From assembly GCA_002179805.1 (NCBI GenBank), contig NAVB01000976.1:1-32165 (forward strand): DNA of 32,165 nucleotides, in the 5' to 3' direction. The notes beneath the pieces were generated by a model. That model was given only the letters and a program-made list of their open reading frames with translations, had not been told where the DNA came from and made no database searches. The DNA comes from Acanthamoeba lenticulata. Its lineage: Eukaryota; Discosea; Longamoebia; Acanthamoebidae. The translations under genes were made by a program, and so were the position numbers. Shown here one piece after another: positions 20,955-31,435 of this stretch (its first letter is position 1; every line of letters starts with the position of its first letter).

Positions 20955-23735
20955 GCGGCGTCGCTCTTCTGTGGAGTCGAGGCTGGCGTGCTACTGGCGA
21001 GTGCGCCGCCGTTCTTCTTCTTGCCCCTGCGTCGTCGTCGGCGGCGCTTCTTGTTGCCGGCCCCGGGCTTCCCCGAGGTCTCGTCCTTGTCGAACTCGTC
21101 GCCTTTGCTGTCGGCCTCATCAGCCTCCCACTCTTCTTCCTTCTCCTCATCGTTCCCGCTCGCGTCTTCTTCGTCTTCGCTCTTGGCCTCCTCGGCGTCG
21201 TCCTTGGCCTCTGGCACGGTCTCGACAGCCACGGCCTGCTGCTGGGCCTCGCTGTCGCCGTCGTCGTCACCGAGCACGGCATAGACCTCCAACTGGAAGT
21301 CGTCGAGCAGCATCTTGAAGGTGGTCGGGTCCAGCACCTTGACCTGGCGCTCGAGGATACTCTTTTCCTTCTCGCTGCAGCGGTAGGCCTTGCCTCCGAA
21401 CTTGAACACGATGATGAAGTCCTCCTCCGCTTGTCCGGCTCCTTCCTCCTCTTGCTGCTGCTGCTGCTGCTGCTGCGGCTGCTCCGCCGGGGCCTTGCCC
21501 GCCGCGGCCCGGTCGGTCACGGTTTCGCGTCGACCGATGACAAACACCTCGTTCAGCGTCGGCTTCCTGTTGTGCGTGCGCACGGACACGAACTTGCTCA
21601 CGTTCGCCGGCGACGCCTCTTCCCTGTCTCCGCAGCGCGTTTGCGCCATCAGCCTCGGGTTCGGGGAAGAGAGAGAGAAAGAGGACGGGGAGGGCGCACC
21701 CTCCGTCCTGCTGGAGCGCCGAGTGCGTAGGGACCTCGCTGGAGAAATCGAGGGCCATCATCTTGGGCAAGTGGAGCGACCCGCCGGCCTCGAGGCTCAG
21801 AAGGCGCTTGAGGGCGCTCGGCGGGACAGGCGCCGCGGGCGCCGGCGCGGGCTCGACCTTGGCGGCTCGCGCCTTGGAGGAGATTTCGTACAGGAGGGAC
21901 TCCTCCTGCCGCGTCTGGGCTGCTCGATTGAATGACCATCATGGGCGCCGATTAGCGCCAACGCGCAGAGGACGAGGTTGAAGATACACACGACAAGTAC
22001 CGTTGGCCTCCTCGAGTACGGGGTCTTCGCCGCTGGACTGGACGCTCGCACCACGGGGCGAGTTCTGCAACTGCTCCTTCCGCTCTTCTTCCTCGAGCTC
22101 GCGCAGCCGCTGGCGCTCCCGCTCGAGCTCCTGCTCCTGCTCCTTCTCCAGCGCTTCCTGTTTGTTTTCGATCGCTCACAACTCAGCCACCAGTCTTTGC
22201 CTCAGGGCTGTGTATCAAGCATCGAACCTTACGCTTGGCCAGCTCGCGGCCGATCTCGGCGGCCCACTCGTCGCGATGGGCCAGAGCGATGGTCTGGAGC
22301 CTGCGCGCGAGCCCATGCGCGTGAGCGAAGAGGCGAGAAATCCGATTTGGAAGAAGAAAGAGAAAAAGGCGGAGCAGTCGTACTTGGCAACGAGGACGTC
22401 GATCTGCGGAGCGTCGGAGGCGCGCTTGAGCACCTCCTGGCAGAAGGCGTAGTGGTGCGCGATCTCCTCCTGGTACTTGGCCAGCTCCTTGATCTGGGCC
22501 TTGACGCTCACCAGCACTTTGTCCTTCTGCAGTCCGTCGAGCTGTGTTCACAATGATCACCATCGCCATCATCATCGTCACGAGATGAGAAAGACGGTTC
22601 ATCCTCAAGTGAAGGCGAGCCGTCACGTACCTGTTGGATCTCGCGTGCGCGGTCCTCGCTGCCAAACAGTTCCTCGAGCTCTCTCGCCGTCTTCTGTTCC
22701 CACCGCACGGTTTTGAAGCCGGCCCCGAGCACCTGCCGCTTGGCGGCCGTGAGCAGGACATAGATCTCGTTACGCTCCCGCATCTTCTTCTGCATCTTGG
22801 CCAGCTCGTCGGCGATGTCTTTGTCCTATTAGATGCCACGCGGAGCATCAGCGGCCAATCCATCGTCCGCACACAGGCGCATGGGTTGAGGATCCTGCGG
22901 TCTTCGCGTCGGTAAGAGAGAGTCGCGCACCTCGAGGCTATTCTTGGCCCAGACGAGGTCGGCCTCGGCCACTTCGCTCGGGATCAACTGGCGGCTCCCA
23001 AACAGCGAGGCAGCTGAACACATTACACGCGCACGCCGTCAGACCGACACAGCTTGGAGCAGAGGATGGTGACGAGTGGGGCGGGCCTCTGACCTCGCTT
23101 GGGGTCGTAGCCCTCGAGGAAGAGGGAGTCCTCGCGGTCGGTGTCGTCCTCGGGATCGTCGTAGAGGAGCGGCGCGTAGAGGTCCTTGTAGCGCTCGTAC
23201 AGCTCGGCGTAGCGAAGGGAGGCCTCCGTCCGCTCAGAGTTGCCCTGCAGCGCATTGCGGAAGGTCGGGTAGAAGAGGAGGTCGCGGCGGATGATGTCCT
23301 TGATGCGGGTCTTGTTGTTCTCTTCCTCGTGCGCCTCGCGGAACCGCTGGGCCTCGAGCGAGTTGTCGCGGCTGAGCGTGTTATCGCGGCTGGGCGAGTT
23401 GCTACCGACCTTCTTTCCAACTACGAAAGGCTCGGCCACCTTCTTCTTGAGTCGCCGCCAGAAACCCCCGCTGGGCGAGTCCTCCAGCTCTGCACAATCA
23501 AATAAAAATAATTTATAAATAAAAATAAAATGGAAGAGAACGAAGGGGGAGGGAACAAAGCGGCACTTGGCAAAAAGAGGAAAAGGGAGAGCTGCATACC
23601 AGATGAGGAGAAGGAGCGGCTCTGAGGAGATCGGGTTTGGCTGTCGTAGAGACCGTCACTGGACCGAGAGCCCCCACGAGGGGAAATAGGAGAAGAAGTA
23701 GAAGACCGATCCATATGGACCTCCCACCCCTTCAT
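20648..23735 (-). CDS. uncharacterised coiled-coil protein with polyglutamine tracts
   Basis: Nine exons: 23735-23600, 23489-23094, 23013-22931, 22825-22631, 22541-22384, 22300-22228, 22157-22001, 21919-21700, 21623-20648. They join in phase to 797 residues. I do not recognise the family. Residues 1-45 are Ser-rich. About 45-205 has a folded, helical look (KTRIKDIIRRDLLFYPTFRN, LRYAELYERYKDLYAPLL). Then comes a long heptad-like helix region through about residue 400 (ADELAKMQKKMRERNEIYV, VSVKAQIKELAKYQEEIAHH, EQELERERQRLRELEEEE). The last exon has two polyQ tracts, a short domain-like segment (IIVFKFGGKAYRCSEKEKSI), a long acidic stretch, a run of Arg/Lys, and a basic C-terminus. The organisation suggests a cytoskeletal or scaffolding protein. 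The ATG at 23735 was chosen because the longer frame begins at a non-ATG codon; it is divergent to the four-span protein. Confidence 0.7.
20924..20953 (-). repeat. pure (CAG)10 repeat, polyQ coding
   Basis: Ten perfect CTG units on the plus strand encode ten glutamines on the minus strand within the last exon of the coiled-coil gene. There is no CAA interruption, so length variation between strains is expected. Confidence 0.9.
21452..21475 (-). repeat. CAG repeat, second polyQ tract
   Basis: Eight glutamine codons, seven CAG and one CAA, followed directly by a Glu run, in the same exon as the ten-unit tract. Confidence 0.85.
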
Positions 23736-23914
23736 CTTCTCGAAGTTGCAGCGTTGAGCAACAGTTGCTTTTCGCTGCCCCAAACGCCTGAAGCGATACA
23801 GGAAATGGCCAGATAAAATTGGCTCAAGAACCCCATTAAAACCGGGCAGCGCTGGAACTCGTGGTCGAAAGGCGCCAGCACAATCGAATTTTGATCAAAT
23901 CGGATTCGTGCACG

Positions 23915-24945
23915 ATGCACCGGGAACGCACGTACGAGACGTGCAACTGGGTTGCCTTGGTCTTGTCCCTCATTGCCTCGATTCTGGGCGCGATTGCGCT
24001 TGGCACCGCGTGGTACCGTGTGGAGGACTCCTCGCGGTACACGGTCACCTACTACCGATGGCAAACAGGTTCTCCTCCACCTGGGGAGGGAGGTGTCATG
24101 ATTCTTTCTTGCTTACAGAAACCACCTGTAGTTGCGAGTGATGCTGCTGGCGTGAAGAAGAGCGAAGATTACTTTGATCAGGGGTTGGAGCACCTGTATC
24201 ACCTCACGCAGGTATTGCGAGCTCCTCCTGCAACCTTTGTGCTAAGGTCTCACCGCATGGCCTTTTGTTGGGTTCCTCTCCGTGCAGGCCACGCTGGGCT
24301 TGACCATCATTGGTTTCGTCTTGGCGTTTGGGCTTTACGTGGCCCAGTTCTTCTACCAGGCCGGCAAGGTGTTCCACTCGATTAGGTGCGTGTCGCGATT
24401 GATGACGTGGAGTCTCTCCCGCGCTGTCTCTAAGCTCCTGCTCGCTCTCGCACTCACATCACTGTAACATCACAGGCTGTCGACCTCGTTCCTGCGCAGC
24501 GCCTGGGTGGCGGGCGCCCTCTCCACGCTCTGCTTCTGCGCCGCCGTCGCTACCTACAGCTTCTGGTGTGTTCTGGTCTTGTCCGTGTAGAGATGGACTC
24601 GGCCGCGGCGGACTCACACCTTCCTTCATGCTCGTTGCAGGAACAATGCCTACTCGCAGGACGAGAGCAACGCCCAGTGCCGCCAGGTCCACGACCTCTG
24701 CAGCTCCTTCATCGGCTCCAGCGGCTCTCTTTCATGGGGCCCCTATGTCGGATGGGCCGCTGCGGTGGTCGCCACGGCGTGCGTGCTGCTCTCGAGCATC
24801 CTCTTCTTTGTGGCCTCCAAGAAGTACGCGCATCGCCCCCCCCTCCCCCCTTAAACATCCCCCGCGTTCTGGGGCTCACCTCGCTGTTGGGGGGAGCAGG
24901 GAGCGCATCGCCGAAAATTTTGAAGAGCAGCTGCTGCGCCATTGA
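23915..24945 (+). CDS. four-transmembrane-span protein (claudin/tetraspan-like layout)
   Basis: Exons 23915-24068, 24132-24211, 24288-24385, 24476-24565, 24641-24823 and 24900-24945 join to 216 residues. Four hydrophobic helices are clear: WVALVLSLIASILGAIALG near the N-terminus, LGLTIIGFVLAFGLYVAQFF, SAWVAGALSTLCFCAAVATY and VGWAAAVVATACVLLSSILF. The two external loops contain an aromatic-rich segment (YTVTYYRW) and a segment with two cysteines (QCRQVHDLC). The tail is short and charged. The size and the TM1-loop-TM2-TM3-loop-TM4 order fit claudin/PMP22/Sur7-type membrane organisers, but no signature motif fixes the family. The acceptor of intron 1 was placed at 24131 because the nearer CAG at 24118 gives an immediate stop. 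Likely plasma or endosomal membrane. Confidence 0.75.
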
Positions 24946-25037
24946 GTCTTCTGCCGCTTCGTTGTTTTGCTATTTTCTGGATGAGTAGTCAACATGATCA
25001 CCGTGCCCACCGCCACAATCGTCACAAGGCCAAGGTC

Positions 25038-28000
25038 TTAACCGCTGGCGGAGGAGAGCCAGCCCATGTCGAGAGTGTACCCGATCTCCTGCTTGAACTT
25101 GCTGTTCAGCTCCGGCGAATCGGCCAGGCGCTCGATCATGCCCAGCGCCACCTGCACCAACGAAACCAGAACAATTCCGTTGAGGACGTGATCATTCCAT
25201 GCAGCGCAAACACGTCGAAACAACACTACACACCTGGACGGTGGTGAGCGAGTAGGCGCCGTCGCCGGTGCAGAGACTCTCCTCCATGAAGGCGCTGATG
25301 AAGTCGAGCTCCGAGTAGAGGTGGCCAGCGCCCTCGCTCTGCACGATGAGCCACGCGAACAGGGCCACCAGGTCATCCGCCGTGCTGCTCGCCGGCCCGC
25401 GTGTGAAGTTGTCGTCAGAGCCACGCCTCGTCTTCATCAGGCGTTGCACACGTACATGATGAGGTCGGACTCCTTGGGCAGGTCGGCAGCGCCCTCCTTC
25501 CGTTTCTTGTTCCAGTAGGCCGCCACGTCGTGGTTGATCGAGTGGCGCAGGAAGGTCAGGCAGTCCAGCTTGTCGTACGGCGTGTTGTACGTGTGCAGAT
25601 GTCTGCTGGCATCATCGCGCGTGCGCGATCCGCGTGAGTGGCGTGTGGCGCGACATGAGAGGCGCGAGAGGCCCGCACGGACCGCAGGAAGGAGGAGGCC
25701 ATGCGGTAGGGCTGGATCGCCGGCGGCTCCTCGACGTCCGTCGGCCTCGCCTCGGGCTTGAGCCAGAAGGCAGACTTGATCTGGAAGTCGGCGGGCGTCA
25801 GGCGCCGCAGGAGTCGAAGCCGTTGTCGAAGCAGGTCCTCCCGCGTCGCGTTCTGTCGTTTGCCAGAGGACGAGTCAGACCTCTAAAGTCAAAGGGAAAA
25901 GAGGCAAAGAGGAACACGTACAAAGCCGGCATAGAGATTCAAGAGCGGGCGGTAGAGGCGCGGTAGTATGATGCGGTTGACGGTGACGTGACACTCCTCG
26001 CGTCCAGTAGACGTGTCCAGGAGCAGGAACTTGGCCAAGATCAGTCCGCACAGGTGGTCTGCGTGAGAAGGCAAACAGAACAAAAAAGGGTAAACACGAG
26101 AGTCAGACTGCTTGTTGTGACGGGGACGGGCCCGTACTGACGTAGGCTTGGACCTCCTTGACCGCCTTCTGGAGGGTCTCCTCCGTCAGCCGCTTCTGAG
26201 ACGAGGCCTCTGAGAGCGTGCGCACGTCGGGCGACTCCACCGCGTACAGCAGCCTAAGCACGTGTTTGGCGCCATGCATGAGCCTCAGGTGAGTGAGTGA
26301 ATGCCGCTGAGGAGGTCCGGGAAGCACGCACGTGAACTGGTCAACAAAGCCGTTGAGGTTCTTGCCCAGCGGGTGCGTCGGCGACTGGAGAATCGTGGTG
26401 ATGTAGTCCAGCAGCATCCGCGGCTCCGTCACTTGCCTGCGGATTGCCCATCGCGAACAAGAGACGCGCGTGAGACGAGATGGCCATGGCCTCGCCTGTG
26501 GGGGAAGGGGCGCGGGGGTGACACCTGTGCGGATCGTGAAGGCGGACCAGGTCCCAGTTGCTGGCGTCGTCGGCCCGGTGCAGGTAGGGACTGATGCACT
26601 GCGCGTGCAGGACTGCGCGCGTGACCATCGTGAGCCGTCAAGGCGCTGAAGGCCGAGGGCAGAAGGAAGCGCACCCTTGCCGGACAGCAGCGCAATGATA
26701 GAGTCGCTGCTCGAGTCCTTCCCGCACTCGGCGCACGCGTTGTTGGTGGCCGTGTTGAAGAAGAGCTGCCACTCGGCCTCGAGATGCCGGCACGTCTGGC
26801 GCGATAAAGAAGAGGTTTAGCGGTGCGGTCCGAGGGGCGGAGGGCGAAGGGGCACGCACGAGGACGTGGACGGCGTCAAAGTCGGCGCGGCCGTTCCAGC
26901 CACCGAATAGATAGATGCGGTTCTTGGAGGCCAGCGCCACGGCGTGCGACCAGCGCGGCGCCGGCGCCTCGCCCGACGCAGACGGTCGATACCATACCAG
27001 CGTGTCTGCGCCGTTGGCCAACCAAATCAATTAAACGAATAAAATGAAAAAAGCGGTTGGAGAATGCCGCACTGGTGTCGAGAAAGTAGAGGTCATTGGA
27101 GGGCGCGCGGTGGTCCCAGCCGCCGATCACCAGCATGCGCGTTCCCAGCAGCACCTGGTGGCCATCACGCTCGTGAGGCGAAGCACACCACCGTTTGTTC
27201 CGATGGGGAAGGCCGGTCGCCGTACGGCCACGTGGGAATCGAGGGGTCCGGGGCCCGGGCCGGAGGTGAGGGGCCGCTTCCACTTCATCTTGCCGGGCGT
27301 CGTGTAGAGCACCCACAGGTCCCGCGACGACTTGACTCCGTCATAGCCCCCGAACACCAGAATCTGGTAGCGGCTGCATGTGAGTGCCGGGCTCTTGGCC
27401 CGAGAACGCAGCGAGCGAATGGGAAGTACCTTGTTGTCGCTGACGCGGATTGCCGAGTGACTCCGAAGCCGCTCTGGATTGCTTTCGTGGTGGTGCCGGC
27501 GGTGGCCGTTGGCCGTCGAATCGCCGTTTTCCGCTTGATCACCACCCTCATCCTCGTCGTCGTCATCGTCCTCAAACAGAAACCTTCTTCTCGCCGGCCT
27601 CGGGACCGCCGCGGTCGAGCTCTTCGGCACCACGGCCTCCCCGCCCACACTGTCGCCGTCGCAGTTGTCATTTTCCTCCTCTTCCCCCTCGTTCTCGTCT
27701 TCACTGTCGAAAAGACTTCGCCTGCGCTGCGTCACTTCGTCATCCTCGTCCTCGTTGTCAAACAGATTCGTGCTCCCCTGACGCGCCGGCGCGACGACTT
27801 CCTCCTCTTCCTTCGCTGCTGGCGGAGGCGGCTGCGTTTGTGACTGCCCGGGCTCTGAATCCGGCTTCTGCGCAGAAGCGTGATCGCGCGCACGTCAGCC
27901 AACTACCGGGCCATGCTGGCGGCTTCAGGTCCTGCGTGGCGAACGTACCCCGATGAGGGTAAAGTCGCTGATACTCCCGGCGGCCCCGGCCCGCTGCATC

Positions 28001-30067
28001 ATGGTCCTGATCTCCTGATTGCGCAGCTCCGTGGCCAGCAGCGGAGACCGGATCTTGTGGAGCGTTGGGACCCGTATGGTGTGCCTGGACCATCGCCCCT
28101 GCTTGATGTGGAGGATGTAGACGCCTCCGCCCTCGGCGGCGGGCGGCGCGCCCGGCACGCGGAGCTTCGTCGTCGTTGCCGCCGGGCCGGCCGCGGCCTC
28201 GCCCGAGCCGCCTGGTGTGTGTCGCATACATCAGTCTCTTTCATGAAGCGTAGGACGGCCACAGGCCAGGCGCGAACCGAGGATGACCAGTCGGTCGCCA
28301 GCAACCAGGGTGGCCGTGTGAAGCGCGCGTGGTGGCGGTGCCTCTCCGATCGTCTCGGCCTGTCGCCACTCGTTCGTGGCTGCGTGCGTGGTGAAAAGTG
28401 AGCGCAGAGTCGTAATCTAACGAGCCCAATAGAGGCCTGCACAAGGCGGAGTGGCGCACCGGTGTCGAAGATGTGGAGGTCGTTGAGGTAGCCTGACCGG
28501 CCAAGCCCGCCAAACACGAACAGGAAGCGATTCTCCACGACCGTGCACGAGTGGCCGTGCCTTGTGCACAACCCCCATCATCATCATCATCAGTCCATCG
28601 TGCCCAAAGGTGATGTCCTTGCGGGCGGCGCTGTACCTGGGAGAGGGCGGTGAGCCGGCGGCAGGCACGATCTGCTTCCACATGGCCGACTCTGAGGCGC
28701 GGGTACGTGAGATGAGCCGACATGACCTCCATTCTTATAATCATTATTTATGTATTTTTGGGGAGTTCTCCTGCTCGCCGACGTACCGATAGAGAGTGAG
28801 TAAAAGTCGTTGAGGAGCGCCTCCTTGGCCTTGGAGTAGCCGCCGAAGAGAAAGACGCGTTTTCCTGCACACCGCCAGCGACGACGGGTTAGCAGCCGCG
28901 GCGGCGTGCGCGCGGCGATGGAGGGCGCGCCACACAATACCGATACAAGCGAGCGTGTGGCCAGACCGGCCCTCGGGTCTCTGGCCGCGTCCGCCAAAGG
29001 GGCTGGTCCAGCTGAACCCTGCCCTCCGCCACCCATGGTGAGCCATGCCGCGTGAGGTGACCCCATGGAGGAGGTCGAGGAGGCCGCACCGAGCTCCATG
29101 TGCTGCTTCATGTGCTGCTCGTCGACTTGCTCGTGTCGGTAGTACTTCTGGGAGTAGCGCAGGGCCTCGACCCAGGCCTCGACCTCGTGCTTGTTCTCGG
29201 CCCACAGCCAGTAGATCCTCCCGGCCCGGGTCTGCCCGCCCTCGTCGCCGTCCTCCTCGCTCCCGGTGCTTTGCGGCGGGAGCTGGATGATGAAATAGCG
29301 GCTGCTGTCCCACCCGCCCAAGGCCGCTACGAAGTGGCACGATGAGCGCAGGCGGGACCAGAGGAAGAAGAAAAAGAAGAAGAAAGAGGAGGAGGAGTCG
29401 TGTACCGAGCGAGGAGAGCGAGGACGAAATGGAGGGGAGGAGGAGCGAGGAAAGCCGCCCGGCTCCGGCGTACATGCTCGCTGATGGCGAGAAGGTGGCC
29501 GCGGGCGGGGAGGGCGCCACAGCCGGCGACGGGCTGGAGGCCGATGGCGCCAGAAGCGGCGAGGCAGCCGCGAGGAGGGCAGCATTGGGGGATGCCGCAG
29601 CAGACGAAGATGATGAAGAGGAGGAGGGCAAGAGAAGCGACGAAGTAGGGGTAAGGGGCGAGGCGAGGGAGAGGAGGGATGGGGGCAAAGGCAGGGCATC
29701 GGGTTTCTCCCTCTCGTAGGGCTGCACTAACGCGTCTTGGAGGGGGATGGCGCCCAACGGTTTGATGGTAGAAGCCGCGAGTGAGTGCGGATCGAACTCC
29801 TCCCTGCACACCACCAGTTCAGCAGAAGCACGAAAGAAAAAGAACGAAAACGAAGATGTGGAAGGGGTCCGTGAGCGTACGCGTAGTAGAAGAGTTTGTT
29901 GTCTTTCAGCACAAACCAGCGCCGCTTCCAGCCCCAGCCCTTTTCGCCCTGTTTTTTCAACCACCCCTGCAGATGGCCCGGCTGCACATCCAAGAACGTT
30001 ACTGCCGGTTTGCCTGCAGCCAAGCGTGCGCTGAAAGAAAAGCTCGTACTGCCTTCATGCGCCTCAT
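25038..30067 (-). CDS. PH - kelch propeller - Arf-GAP-like zinc finger - VPS9 multidomain protein
   Basis: Twenty-two exons from ATG at 30067 to the stop at 25038 give 1164 residues; the tiny first exon (30067-30050) is the least certain. PH domain: LQGWLKKQGEKGWGWKRRWF at the start and AENKHEVEAWVEALRYSQKY as the closing helix, interrupted by about 90 Ser/Pro/Ala residues. Kelch: six blades at about 260-770, each with a GG: VFLFGG, FLFVFGG, LVILGG, ILVFGG, MLVIGG and IYLFGG; an acidic insert of about 150 residues sits before blade 4. About 785-845: CAECG, then HAQC and YLHR, resembling an Arf-GAP finger. About 1028-1145: YDKLDCLTFLRHSI, ADDLVALFAWLIVQ, LYSELDFISAFM and GAYSLTTVQ, the VPS9 (Rab5-type GEF) pattern. 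Likely a membrane-traffic regulator recruited to phosphoinositides. It converges on the four-span gene with a 92-base gap. Confidence 0.82.
29406..29700 (-). repeat. low-complexity Ser/Pro/Ala insertion within the PH domain
   Basis: The 3' part of exon 3 encodes runs of Ser, Pro, Ala and Leu between the early PH strands and the later strand DSSRYFIIQLPP. The flanking intron (29405-29327) is a pyrimidine-rich tract on the same strand. Confidence 0.6.
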
Positions 30068-30258
30068 CTCGCGCCCACACGCCGCTCAGTCTGAGCGCGG
30101 GCGAGTATTCGTTTGGCAAAGTAGATTTTTATTGTTATTTTTCTATCTTTTCTAGTTTCTTTTTGTGGCCACCGCGTTGGAAGCACGGTCATCTCTTATT
30201 TCAAGATGGTACGTTCCTCCTGCGGTTATGCTTCCTAGACGCATGGCATCTCACAAGG

Positions 30259-31221
30259 ATGATGCAGCCGAAGTTCGTGCTTGAGTGGAAGATGGATCTT
30301 GAGCGTACGTGGTCTGGTGGTTGCATGCATGTGGCGCTGTTCTAACCATACAACAGATCTCGAGAGTGTTTCAATCAAATCAGACACCAAGTATTACATC
30401 AGAGTACGTCAATCGTGTTTGCAGACTGTGGCTGTCTTAACCTGCTCGCGCGTTCAGATAAAGTGCAGCAACTGTGGCGAAGAAACACCAGAGGGAAGCT
30501 GGATCTACATTGACCCGCGCGTGCGTTCCTCTAAACTTCATAGGGAGCATTCCCTCAACCAACACTACCACAGGAAGAAGCCGAACTGACCGGAAGCCGA
30601 GGGACGGCCAACCTGGCCATGAAGGTAGCCCTTTCTGGCAGCCCAATATTACAGCATGTTGTTGATACCACGCTCTCTCTCTCACCCCCTCCATCAGTGC
30701 AAGGGCTGTAGGCGAGAGAACTCCATGCAAGTCTGTATGTCTTGCTGCTCCTTCACTTGTTGGTGCAACTGTGCGAGCTTGAGCTGAATGAATGTTCTTC
30801 TGCACCTACTACTTGTGGGTCATTCATAGTGAATCAGCCTGCGGCGGGCACCTATCAACAGGAGGACACTGGCAAGTGGAAGCCACTCGCTTACTTTGAC
30901 TGCCGTGGCATGGAGCCCATCGACTACGAGCCTCATGTACGTCAAGTCTTGCACGAGATGTATGTGTTAACTGCGAATGGTGACACCATTTGCCTTCATT
31001 CGCAGGATGGATTCGTGGCGGAGGGCGCGGAGAGCGGAACCAGGTGGAAGAACATCGACTTGTCCGACGACTGGTGCGAGTTCGATGAACGCCAGACCGA
31101 GTCGGTACGCGGCACCTTCACCGTGAGACGTGCTGGAGCCAGCGCAGTAACTGTTTCATCCGACCTTTGTCTCCAGGTGGGCGTCTACAACTTGGAGCAT
31201 CGCTTCACCGTCAGCAGATAA
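30259..31221 (+). CDS. CZIB: CXXC-motif zinc-binding protein (DUF866, CZIB family)
   Basis: Eight exons: 30259-30304, 30357-30403, 30458-30520, 30574-30624, 30698-30734, 30830-30936, 31006-31104, 31177-31221. They give 164 residues, close to the 160 of the human protein. Zinc-binding pairs CSNCGEE and CKGCRREN are both present. The C-terminal half has FDCRGMEPIDYEP, GFVAEGAESGTRW and VGVYNLEHRF, all family landmarks. The protein is small, widespread in eukaryotes and binds zinc through the two CXXC pairs; its precise role is not settled. The donor at 30735 and acceptor at 30829 were preferred because they restore the link between the second zinc pair and the following strand. The true start may be either of two adjacent ATGs (30259 or 30262). 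It is divergent to the PH-kelch gene across about 190 bases. Confidence 0.93.
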
Positions 31222-31435
31222 GCTGGCACGGGAGCGTCGTCAATAATAAAGGAACCATTGATGTTGTGAGTCAATGGCGATGACAAAGTGTTCACACTCG
31301 CTTCAGCAGCTAAAGAGTGTTGTAGCAGCAGACGAAAGCGAACAGGAAGGGATCCCTTCAGAGTTCGCGTGCGGCGGGCTAGGCCAATTTCTGCGGTCGT
31401 GCGTAAGTCCAGCACCAGACGCACCAAGATTAAAC

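Noticed and set aside
20747..21730. Long plus-strand frame (about 327 codons) rich in Leu and Arg
   Set aside because: It lies antisense to the last exons of the coiled-coil gene; the Leu runs are the complement of CAG and acidic codons.
24069..24118. Shorter 50-nt intron 1 of the four-span gene ending at the CAG at 24116-24118
   Set aside because: It shifts frame and meets a stop within a few codons; the acceptor at 24131 keeps the frame to the next transmembrane segment.
28590..29699. Long minus frame of about 369 codons as a separate Pro-rich protein
   Set aside because: It is one frame of the PH-kelch gene read through introns; the true exons switch frame at GTGC and GTAT donors with domain support.
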